Of a stretch of DNA of 64,000 bases, positions 40,836-48,908 are shown one piece after another. Made by a program: the position numbers and the translations under genes. The DNA comes from Malaciobacter mytili LMG 24559 (lineage in GTDB: Bacteria > Campylobacterota > Campylobacteria > Campylobacterales > Arcobacteraceae). The stretch spans positions 868,001 through 932,000 of the forward strand of contig NZ_CP031219.1 of NCBI RefSeq assembly GCF_003346775.1, written 5' to 3'. Positions within the stretch are counted from its first letter, which is position 1. Each line of letters begins with the position of its first letter. The notes beneath the pieces were generated by a model. The model was not told the origin of the DNA. It made no database searches and worked only from the letters and a program-made list of their open reading frames with translations.

Positions 40836-43307
40836 TTATAGACTTTGAAGAATTTTTGGTTTTGTAAAGGCATTTATTGGTTTTATTACACCTTTATATT
40901 TTTCAATTTCTACTAATGCTGTATGAGCAATATTACTTTGAGCAATTTTTGAAGTTCCTTTATCTATACTAAGAACATTTACATTTCCATGTTGGCATAA
41001 AGATTTCTCTCCTGGTACTTCAGGAGAATACCAAGCTCCTTCGCACATTACAGCAACTCCTTCAATTACATCATTTGTAATATGTAATCCTGCTAAAATT
41101 TCTCCTCTATCATTAAATACTCTAATAATATCCCCTTGTTTTAAACCTCTTTTTTGTGCTTCTTTAGGATTTAATAATAGTGGTTCTCTTCCACTTATTT
41201 CATAAAGTCCTCTAATATAAGTATTATTAAGTTGAGAGTGTAATCTATATTTAGAGTGTGGACTTACTATATGAATAGGATATTTCTCTGCTTTTTTATT
41301 TCCAAGCCATTCAATTGGCTCTATCCAAGATGGGTATCCTTTACAATCGTCATATTTAAATTTTTCAATAACAGGAGAAAAAATTTCAATTTTCCCTGAT
41401 GGTGTACCTAATCTATGTTTATAAGGGTTATTTCTAAATTCTTCATATCTTGTATAATTTTCAGTTGATTTATCATCTTCTTCAAATTTAACATAACCTT
41501 TTTCCCAAAACTCTTCAAATGATGACATTTTAATATTTAAAGAGTTTGCTTTTTCTACTGCATTTTTATAAATATATTTAACCCACTCAAATTCTGTATT
41601 TTTCTCTTCTGTAAATACCTCTTCATATCCCCATCTTTTACATAACTCTCTACAAATCCAAAAGTCACTTTGACTCTCTCCCGCTGGTTTTATATGAGCC
41701 TTTCTTGCAATAATATATTCTTTAGTACTTCCTGTTTGGTCAATATCAACTCTTTCAAGTTCAGTTGCAACTGGAAATACAATATCTGACATTTTTGCAG
41801 TTGATGTCCAATAAGGCTCTGCTGTAATAACAGTATCAACTTTTTTCCATTGTTCAAGCATATTATTTACATTTTGATGCCTAGTTAAAGGAGAACCAGA
41901 AGCATTATACATAAGTCTAATATGAGGTAATTTTATTTTTTTACCATTTTGTTCTATTATTTTTCCTGGATTTTCTAAGGCTTCAATTGATCTTGAAGAA
42001 GGAATAATTACATCATGATTTTTTAACCAAGGTGCATTAGGATATTTTTGATTATACTTTTCAGGAATTGATTGGCTAATACCAGCAATTGTTGGAGCGA
42101 TTTTATCTGTTGCACCACTTGAGTTATACCCTAAAGAAAACTCAATTCCTCCACCAGGTAATCCAATATATCCCAACATAGCAGAAAGTACAGTACACAT
42201 CCAGTGTGGTTGCTCTCCATGGTCTTGTCTTTGTAGTGCTCTACCACATAAAATCACAGTTCTTTCTTTTGCTAAAGTAGTTGCAAATTGTGCAATTTCT
42301 TCTTCTTTTACACCTGTAATTTTTGAAGCCCATTTTATATCTTTTACTTCATTATCTATTTCACCAAGAAAATATTTTTTAAATTTATTAAAACCTACAG
42401 TATATTTTTTTATAAACTCGGCATCATATAGTTTTTTAGTATATAAATAATGTGCCATTCCTATCATTAAAGCAACATCTGTTCCTGGTCTAAGGGCTAT
42501 ATGTTTTGAATTTAAAAATCTTGCAGTATCATTTACTCTTGGATCAACACTAAAAGTTTTAATTTTTCCACTAATAGAAGCTTGCTGAAGTTTTTCAAAG
42601 TCTTTAAAACATCTATGTAAAGGTATTGCCCAATTTATTTGGTTTGTAACTATTGGGTCTTGTCCCCATATTACAACATTTTTTGCATTTTCTATAATAG
42701 CTTTCCATTTAGTTGGTGTATCATAAACCGCAGAACCACCTAAAACATGAGGCATAATAACTAATCCTGCCCCAGTAGAATAATCTCCTGATTCAGTTAC
42801 AAATCCTCCTAAGATTTTCATCATTCTTCTAGAAACTGTTCTTCCCCAGCTAACTCTACCAGAACCTCCCCACCAATAGCACTCTCCATATATACTTTCA
42901 GGTCCATATTTATCAAAAGTAGTTCTCATTTGTTTTGCAGCTAAATCTAGTGCCACATCCCAAGAAACTCTAACAAACTCCTCTTTACCTCTTAAATGAG
43001 GATTTGAAGGTCCTTTTGCTTTTAAATAAGATTTTCTAACCATTGGGTATTCAACCCTTGTTGTATTTTGTAATCTATCAGCAATTGCTCTTATCATTGG
43101 ACTTGGAAAATAATCCCCCTCAAAGGGTTTTGTTTCAATTACTTCTCCACTTTGAATTGTTGCATAAAACATACCAAATCTATTTGCACTAAGGACTTTT
43201 TTTCTATCAAAATTTGTTAAATCTATCCATCCATCTAAACCACTTGCTTGAATAGTTGTTGATGCACCTACCACTGAACTTAATTTAATAAAATCTCTAC
43301 GTTTCAT
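40836..43307 (-). CDS. torA: Molybdopterin S-/N-oxide reductase, TorA/BisC-like (Cj0264c type)
   Basis: Periplasmic molybdenum enzyme reducing trimethylamine N-oxide, dimethyl sulfoxide or similar oxides as respiratory acceptors. The N-terminus MKRRDFIKLSS is a twin-arginine signal. GECYWWGGSGRVSWGRTVSR near 141-160 and GDYSTGAG at 174-181 match the DMSO-reductase family with Ser177 as the Mo ligand; there is no N-terminal 4Fe-4S cysteine motif, as in the TorA/DorA group. IWGQDP and the C-terminal molybdopterin-dinucleotide domain (from about 690) are intact. At 823 residues it is full length. A monohaem cytochrome gene precedes it, as in C. jejuni. Confidence 0.9.
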   Translation of the reverse strand: MKRRDFIKLSSVVGASTTIQASGLDGWIDLTNFDRKKVLSANRFGMFYATIQSGEVIETKPFEGDYFPSPMIRAIADRLQNTTRVEYPMVRKSYLKAKGPSNPHLRGKEEFVRVSWDVALDLAAKQMRTTFDKYGPESIYGECYWWGGSGRVSWGRTVSRRMMKILGGFVTESGDYSTGAGLVIMPHVLGGSAVYDTPTKWKAIIENAKNVVIWGQDPIVTNQINWAIPLHRCFKDFEKLQQASISGKIKTFSVDPRVNDTARFLNSKHIALRPGTDVALMIGMAHYLYTKKLYDAEFIKKYTVGFNKFKKYFLGEIDNEVKDIKWASKITGVKEEEIAQFATTLAKERTVILCGRALQRQDHGEQPHWMCTVLSAMLGYIGLPGGGIEFSLGYNSSGATDKIAPTIAGISQSIPEKYNQKYPNAPWLKNHDVIIPSSRSIEALENPGKIIEQNGKKIKLPHIRLMYNASGSPLTRHQNVNNMLEQWKKVDTVITAEPYWTSTAKMSDIVFPVATELERVDIDQTGSTKEYIIARKAHIKPAGESQSDFWICRELCKRWGYEEVFTEEKNTEFEWVKYIYKNAVEKANSLNIKMSSFEEFWEKGYVKFEEDDKSTENYTRYEEFRNNPYKHRLGTPSGKIEIFSPVIEKFKYDDCKGYPSWIEPIEWLGNKKAEKYPIHIVSPHSKYRLHSQLNNTYIRGLYEISGREPLLLNPKEAQKRGLKQGDIIRVFNDRGEILAGLHITNDVIEGVAVMCEGAWYSPEVPGEKSLCQHGNVNVLSIDKGTSKIAQSNIAHTALVEIEKYKGVIKPINAFTKPKILQSL

Positions 43308-43318
43308 TTTATACTCCT

Positions 43319-43900
43319 TTATTTTGCATCAGCAGCATTTTGCTGAAGATATTTGATAATTAAATTTTTTGTTGTATCATCAAGTGCCACTTGCTCCATC
43401 ATACTTTCAATTTGTTGAGGCCATTGATTAACTGTATAAGCAGTTGAAAGAGGAAGATGATGACACATAGAACAAGTTCTTTCATATGTTTTTTTTGCAT
43501 TTAGATATAAGTTATCTTTATCTTTTGTAAGAGTATTTGTACTTACTGTAAATTCTCCTTCAACTTCATGCCAAACTTCTCCATACTCATCTTCATAAGT
43601 TTTAAGAATTTTAAAAGAGTTATTTGCAATAGTTTCATCTTTAAACTCTGCATATAACTCTTTTCTTTTTATATCTCTTACTATCATTTGAGGATAGTTT
43701 TCAAGTCTAAACCCTTTTATTTTAATAACACTGTTTTCTTTATTTGATTTTATAATCTCAACTGGTGTTAATATTTGTACAAAACCAATGGTTTTGCCAT
43801 TTTGTATTAAGTCAGACTTTTTTTCTAATATAGAATTAGAAGCTATAGCTAAAGTTCCACTTAAAAATAAGCATAAACCTATCTTTGAAATGTAAGTCAT
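43319..43900 (-). CDS. Monohaem c-type cytochrome, electron donor to the TorA-like reductase (Cj0265c-like)
   Basis: Exported cytochrome of 193 residues. A Sec signal peptide occupies about 1-20 (ISKIGLCLFLSGTLAIAS). The central 25-135 segment is a beta-rich domain without a recognised motif. The single haem site is CSMCH near 143-147, followed by a C-terminal helix ending in KYLQQNAADAK, typical of class I cytochromes of this group. The arrangement cytochrome-then-TorA with an 11-base gap equals that of Campylobacter Cj0265c/Cj0264c, where the cytochrome passes electrons to the reductase. AGGAGA precedes the ATG. Confidence 0.85.
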   Translation of the reverse strand: MTYISKIGLCLFLSGTLAIASNSILEKKSDLIQNGKTIGFVQILTPVEIIKSNKENSVIKIKGFRLENYPQMIVRDIKRKELYAEFKDETIANNSFKILKTYEDEYGEVWHEVEGEFTVSTNTLTKDKDNLYLNAKKTYERTCSMCHHLPLSTAYTVNQWPQQIESMMEQVALDDTTKNLIIKYLQQNAADAK

Positions 43901-44000
43901 ATTTGTCTCCTATAGTTTTTTAGTTTCTATAGAAATTTTATGGCAAGAGTATAAAATAAGTATAAACTTTTTATTTAATTTTAGAAAAATATTTTAAGTT

Positions 44001-44693
44001 TTATTTTAGTGAGAGCTTATATCCAATTCCTTGAATATTTTGAATTAATTCTGGGTATATTTTTTTTCTAAGTTTATTTATAAACATACGTATAGTATCT
44101 GCAGTTGCTCCATTTTCAATCCAAACAAAGTTTTCTATTAAACTAAAAGGAACTATATGTTCTTGATTTTTAAGTAGTAATTCTAAAAGTCTTTGTTCTT
44201 TTTTAGTTAAATTTATAAGTGCTTTATTAAAAAATAACTCTTTAGTATTTAAATTATAAGTATATCCTTTTAAAAGATCAAAGTTATTAGAGTCTTCTAT
44301 TGTTGAAGAAAGAGCTAGCATCATTGAAATTACAAGTTGTTTTTTATCAAAAGGTTTTTTTAAAATACTTTTACTTCTTATTTCTACTGCTTGTAACATA
44401 TTTTCATCCGTATCATAGGCAGTTAAAAAAATAATAGGAACATTACAGTCATATTTTCTTATTTCATAACTCATTCTTAAACCACTCATTTTAGGCATAT
44501 GAATATCTGATATAATTAAATCTATTTCTTCTTTTTGAAAATAGTTTAATCCCTCTAAACCATTTGAAGCTATAAATACTTTTTTTACATACTCTTGAAT
44601 TGAATCAACTATTATCTCTCTTAAACTCTCTTCATCTTCAACAATTAATATATTTTTATCTTTTAAAAGTTTTTTAGCTTTTTCATACATCAT
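44001..44693 (-). CDS. OmpR-family response regulator
   Basis: Two-domain regulator of 230 residues. The receiver domain (about 12-125) has the acidic pair ED/E at 19-22, phosphoacceptor Asp63 in IISDIHMPKMSG, Thr of FLTAYD and Lys of ILKKPF. The C-terminal winged helix (about 140-230) has the OmpR/PhoB pattern ending IQGIGYKL. The gene overlaps the kinase gene by 11 bases. Position suggests it controls the torCA-type genes downstream, whose 100-base upstream gap would hold the sites, but no binding site was recognised. Confidence 0.88.
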   Translation of the reverse strand: MMYEKAKKLLKDKNILIVEDEESLREIIVDSIQEYVKKVFIASNGLEGLNYFQKEEIDLIISDIHMPKMSGLRMSYEIRKYDCNVPIIFLTAYDTDENMLQAVEIRSKSILKKPFDKKQLVISMMLALSSTIEDSNNFDLLKGYTYNLNTKELFFNKALINLTKKEQRLLELLLKNQEHIVPFSLIENFVWIENGATADTIRMFINKLRKKIYPELIQNIQGIGYKLSLK

Positions 44694-46698
44694 TTGTTCC
44701 TATTTGAATTATAAATTTAGTTGGATTTTTTAAATTATCAAGAAAAAGTTTTCCATTAATTTTATTTTCTATTAATAATTTACATAAATATAAACCAGTT
44801 CCAGTACCTTGATCTTTTTTTGTTGTAAAAAAAGGTTTAAAGATTTTTTCTTTATGTTCAGCTAAGATACCTCTTCCATTATCTTCAATACTAATTAGAA
44901 AATTATTTTCTTCTTTAGATAAAAAAATCTTTATTTTGCCTTCATATAAAGGCTCATCTTTTAAAATAATTGAAAGTTCATCTTTTGCATTTGAAATTAG
45001 ATTAATAAGTACTTGTTTTATATATGAGGGATAACTTTCTAAAGTATAATTATGCTTTTCATTATATTTAAACTCTAATTCAAGGGCATTCATTTTCATT
45101 TGAGGAGAGCTTATTAAGATTACTTCATTTATTATATCTATTAGATTAAAGTTACTTTTTTCAAAGTCTTCTTTATAAAAATTTCTAAAAGCATTTACTG
45201 TTTCATTCATATATTTAATAGTATCTTTAGATCTACATAGATAATTTATGGCTTTTGGATTTTCCTTACTAATAAACTCTTCTACATTACTAAGTAACAT
45301 TAAAAGAGTGCTTAAAGGTTGTCTCCATTGATGTGCAATTGCACTAACCATTTCTCCTAATGCAGCCATTTTACTATTTTGAATTAAGATTTGTTCATGT
45401 TCACTCTCTTTTTTTTCAAGATATTTTTCATGGCTAATATCATTAACTGTAATAATTGTACCTTCAAGTTTTTTTTGATAATTATTTACTAAAGGAGTAA
45501 TTTGAATACGATAATATTTCCCTTTATGTTCTAAAGGATAACTTTTCATAGAATAGATATTATCTTCAATATCTTTAAAGCATAATATTTGATTATTGTT
45601 TTTTTGATTAATTTTTAATTTTAAAAGAATATTATTTATGGATTTATTATATAAAGCTTTGCTTTTTAAAGAAAAAAGTTTTTCAAAAACTTTATTTATA
45701 AATATAATATTGCCATTTTTATCTGTAAGTAAAATACCCCAAGTTGGGCTTTTTGCAAAGTGTCCTAATAAAAGATGCTTTTCATATAGCTTTTTTTGAA
45801 TAAATGAAATAAATATTATAGTTGCAAATCCTAATAAAAACAGAAAAACTGAAGCTAAAAGGTTCATAAATAATTGATAATTTAAATCTTTGTAAATCTC
45901 TTTTTCATCTAATACTGATACAAATAACCAGTCACTTTTTTCTAAAGTTTCATAAGTAAAAATATAGTGCTTATTAGCAATTTTGTAAGTACTATATCCA
46001 ACTTTGTTTTTTGAAAAAGAAGATAAAAACTCTTTTAGATTTTTATTACTAAAATCAATTCCTAGTTTATTTGACTGGGCTATTACTTGGGCATTATTTG
46101 TCATTAGAAAAGCAAAACCATTTTTTAAAGGAAATAGTTTAGTTAATTCTTTTTGCACAGATTCCAATTCCAAATCACTAGCCATAACGGCAACTAATTT
46201 ATTTTGTTTATAAATAGGAGATACAATACTTATATATAATTTATCTTCAAAACCAGCAGAGCCTATATAAGGCTTAGAAATAATAGTTTTATTTGCTTTT
46301 ATAGCTTCTATATACCAAGGTCTTTTAGTTGCCACATAATCTTTTGTATAATACCAGTCAGGTCTTCCTGAAATAGTAAAATTATCAGGATAAGAGATAT
46401 AAACACTTGTAAATCCATTACCAGAAATCATTGCATTTGTTAAAGTCTCTTTTATATTTTTAAACTCTTTGTTCCTATCTTTATCTATTAAACTTTTACC
46501 TAAAGTCTCTACAATTCTTTTTAAAGCAGCTAATCTTTCATCAAATTTTTCTTTATATGCATATACTAATTTAAGCTGATTATTTTTTGTATTTTCTAAA
46601 AGATATTTTTTATTTTCAGTGTATGTAAAATATATAATAAATATATATAAAAGAAAAAATATTGTTAGTAATAAAATATAGATTTTATTATGTTTCAT
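44683..46698 (-). CDS. Sensor histidine kinase with Cache and PAS domains
   Basis: Membrane sensor of 671 residues. The first helix is at about 7-27. A periplasmic double-Cache domain follows (about 35-275; ISYPDNFTISGRPDWYYTKD, KPYIGSAG, VSPIYKQNKLVAVMASDLEL), then a second helix near 280-303. A PAS domain lies at about 310-420. The H-box is SAIAHQWRQPLSTLL, the N-box LINLISNAKDEL, and the G-boxes DNGRGI and GTGTGLYL. Cache domains usually bind small organic ligands; that may be an oxide substrate or another cue. Length and domains are complete. It is coupled to the response regulator. Confidence 0.88.
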   Translation of the reverse strand: MKHNKIYILLLTIFFLLYIFIIYFTYTENKKYLLENTKNNQLKLVYAYKEKFDERLAALKRIVETLGKSLIDKDRNKEFKNIKETLTNAMISGNGFTSVYISYPDNFTISGRPDWYYTKDYVATKRPWYIEAIKANKTIISKPYIGSAGFEDKLYISIVSPIYKQNKLVAVMASDLELESVQKELTKLFPLKNGFAFLMTNNAQVIAQSNKLGIDFSNKNLKEFLSSFSKNKVGYSTYKIANKHYIFTYETLEKSDWLFVSVLDEKEIYKDLNYQLFMNLLASVFLFLLGFATIIFISFIQKKLYEKHLLLGHFAKSPTWGILLTDKNGNIIFINKVFEKLFSLKSKALYNKSINNILLKLKINQKNNNQILCFKDIEDNIYSMKSYPLEHKGKYYRIQITPLVNNYQKKLEGTIITVNDISHEKYLEKKESEHEQILIQNSKMAALGEMVSAIAHQWRQPLSTLLMLLSNVEEFISKENPKAINYLCRSKDTIKYMNETVNAFRNFYKEDFEKSNFNLIDIINEVILISSPQMKMNALELEFKYNEKHNYTLESYPSYIKQVLINLISNAKDELSIILKDEPLYEGKIKIFLSKEENNFLISIEDNGRGILAEHKEKIFKPFFTTKKDQGTGTGLYLCKLLIENKINGKLFLDNLKNPTKFIIQIGTNDV

Positions 46699-46822
46699 TG
46701 TATCACTTTATGTTTTTACTTTTATAATAATACTAAAAAATAAAAAAAGTATAAATATAAGGATAATATAAAAAGATTTTTTCTTTAAAATTATTTTCAG
46801 CCTTCAAAAAGTCAAATTTAGA

Positions 46823-46884
46823 TATAATCAATACTTATTGCACAAATTAAAAGCTAAAAATATTAAAAAGTATTTTTAGCTTTT
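46823..46884 (+). promoter_or_regulatory. Promoter and leader hairpin upstream of ychF
   Basis: TATAAT at 46823-46828 would start RNA near 46835. About 14 bases later, AAAAGCTAAAAATA (46849-46862) and TATTTTTAGCTTTT (46871-46884) form a perfect 14-bp hairpin with an eight-base loop. It ends in TTTT, 24 bases before the ychF ATG. The hairpin looks like an attenuator or a terminator for a roughly 50-base RNA; it could also simply insulate ychF from upstream transcription. Confidence 0.5.
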
Positions 46885-46908
46885 AGTTAATTATAAAAAA
46901 GGAAATTA

Positions 46909-48012
46909 ATGGGATTAGGTGTAGGAATAGTAGGACTTCCAAATGTAGGTAAATCAACAACTTTTAATGCTTTAACAAAAGCTCAAAATGCAGAGGCACA
47001 AAACTATCCATTTTGTACAATTGAACCAAATAAAGCAATAGTTCCGGTACCAGATAGAAGATTAGAAGCATTAGCTAAAATTGTAAATCCTGATAAAATT
47101 CAATACTCAACAATTGACTTTGTTGATATTGCAGGACTTGTAAGAGGTGCTAGTAAAGGTGAAGGTTTAGGTAATCAATTCTTATCAAATATTAGAGAAG
47201 TTGAAGTTATTTTACATATGGTAAGATGTTTTGAAGATGGAAATATTACTCACGTTGAGGGTGATGTAAATCCTTTAAGAGATATTGAAATTATTGAAAC
47301 AGAACTAATCTATGCTGATATAACACAATGTGAAAAGAAAATAGATAAATTAAAAAAACAATCAAAAGGTTCTAAAGATGCAGCTGCTCAATTGGAAGTT
47401 GCTTTAAAACTTATGGAACATTTAGGTGAATTACAACCTGTTAAAACTTTTGAAGATTTAGATAATGAACATTTTAAAGCATTAGATAAAGAGTTAAGAT
47501 TTTTATCTAATAAAGATGTAATTTATGGAGCTAATGTTGATGAAGATTCATTAGCAGATGGTGGAAATAAATATGTTGATGAGTTAAAACAACATGCACA
47601 AGAAGTTGGTGCTGATGTTATTATGCTTTGTGCTAAAATTGAAGAAGAATTAGTAGGTTTAGAAGAAGATGAAGCTAAAGAGTTTTTAACTGATTTAGGT
47701 GTTGAAGAATCAGGACTAGAGCAAATTATTAGAACAGCTTTTGATAAATTAGGTTTACAATCATATTTTACAGCAGGTAAAATTGAAGTTAGAGCTTGGA
47801 CAATTAGAAAAAATACAAAAGCACCACAAGCTGCTGCTGTAATTCATAATGATTTTGAAAAAGGTTTTATAAAAGCTGAGGTTATCTCTTATGAAGATTT
47901 TGTAAATTATGGTGGTGAAGCTAAATGCAAAGAAGCAGGAAAGTTAAGACTTGAAGGAAAAGATTACATTGTTCAGGATGGAGATGTAATGCATTTTAGG
48001 TTTAATGTTTAA
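46909..48012 (+). CDS. ychF: Ribosome-associated ATPase YchF (OLA1/Obg family)
   Basis: Universal Obg-like P-loop NTPase that hydrolyses ATP rather than GTP. G1 is GIVGLPNVGKSTTFNALT at 6-23; YPFCTIEPN near 33-41; G3 is VDIAGLVRGASKGEGLGNQFL near 66-86; the C-terminal TGS domain spans about 280-364. Length 367 is normal. AAAGGA at 46898-46903 precedes the ATG. It has its own promoter and leader, as the gene to its left is divergent. Confidence 0.95.
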   Translation: MGLGVGIVGLPNVGKSTTFNALTKAQNAEAQNYPFCTIEPNKAIVPVPDRRLEALAKIVNPDKIQYSTIDFVDIAGLVRGASKGEGLGNQFLSNIREVEVILHMVRCFEDGNITHVEGDVNPLRDIEIIETELIYADITQCEKKIDKLKKQSKGSKDAAAQLEVALKLMEHLGELQPVKTFEDLDNEHFKALDKELRFLSNKDVIYGANVDEDSLADGGNKYVDELKQHAQEVGADVIMLCAKIEEELVGLEEDEAKEFLTDLGVEESGLEQIIRTAFDKLGLQSYFTAGKIEVRAWTIRKNTKAPQAAAVIHNDFEKGFIKAEVISYEDFVNYGGEAKCKEAGKLRLEGKDYIVQDGDVMHFRFNV

Positions 48013-48061
48013 TTAAAGATTAGTTATAATCAAACAATTTTGACTTTATTAGGAGTTTTAA

Positions 48062-48883
48062 GTGTCAGAAAATATTTTAGAAAGAATTGAATCTTTACCA
48101 CCATTACCAAAAACAATTGCTGAAATTGAAGAGTTTAGACAAAAAAGGGATAAAGAAGCCTTTGAATTATTAAAAATAATAGAAAAAGATGCTTTAATAA
48201 TCTCAACACTTTTAAAAGTTTCAAACTCTGCAATGTTTGGATTTAGAAGTAAAGTAGAAACACCAAGTAGAGCTATTAATCTTCTTGGGATTAACTTTAC
48301 AATTTCTATTGCAATTGGTGGAACAGTTCAAAATCTATTAAAAGCAAATTTATCTCCTTATGGAATTAATAGCGATGATTTTATGAGAGTTTCAAATATG
48401 GCTACAACTCTTACTAATTTGTGGCTTTCTAAAGTATCATATGATTTAAAAGAAGAACTTATTTTACCTGCATTATTACAAGAAGCAGGTAAATTTGTAA
48501 TTGCTGATATTTTAGAATTAGAAGGCAAAACTTCTGAATTTCAAGCTCTTTTATCACAAGGTTATTCAACTGCACAAGCAGAAAAAGAACTTCTAGGTCT
48601 TACAACTTCTGAAATAACAGCAAGAATATTTAGGCACTGGAAATTAAGTGATACTTTAATAAACTCAATTGAATTTGTTGATGATTTATCAAATGTTGAT
48701 GAAGCATTTAGACAAAGAGCAGAGATTTTAAATGTAGTAAAAACAGCTTGTGAAGTAAACTGTGCTTTAAGTGATGAAAGTATCCAAAATGCTATTGAAA
48801 AAGCAAAAGAATTTAATTTAGATGTAAAAGCTTTAGAAATTGCTATTGAAAAACTTCAAGATAGATTATTAGATGAAGAGTAA
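48062..48883 (+). CDS. HDOD-domain signalling protein
   Basis: Protein of 273 residues made of one HDOD domain (about 8-205): RIESLPPLPKTIAEIEEF, then IIEKDALIISTLLKVSNSAMFG and the RAINLLGINFTISIAIG block. HDOD proteins lack the metal His/Asp of active HD phosphodiesterases and act as regulators, often in c-di-GMP, DNA-uptake or stress signalling. No second domain is fused. The start is GTG at 48062 with TAGGAG at 48050-48055. It ends in a terminator shared with the convergent gene. Confidence 0.85.
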   Translation: MSENILERIESLPPLPKTIAEIEEFRQKRDKEAFELLKIIEKDALIISTLLKVSNSAMFGFRSKVETPSRAINLLGINFTISIAIGGTVQNLLKANLSPYGINSDDFMRVSNMATTLTNLWLSKVSYDLKEELILPALLQEAGKFVIADILELEGKTSEFQALLSQGYSTAQAEKELLGLTTSEITARIFRHWKLSDTLINSIEFVDDLSNVDEAFRQRAEILNVVKTACEVNCALSDESIQNAIEKAKEFNLDVKALEIAIEKLQDRLLDEE

Positions 48884-48908
48884 TAGTTAAGGTTAAACCT
48901 TAACTATT
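48882..48908. terminator. Bidirectional terminator between the HDOD gene and the degenerate GGDEF gene
   Basis: A near-perfect 27-base inverted repeat: AATAGTTAAGGTT (48882-48894) and AACCTTAACTATT (48896-48908) around a single A. Both stop codons of the convergent genes fall in or beside it. TTTTAATT follows on the plus strand. Confidence 0.7.
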
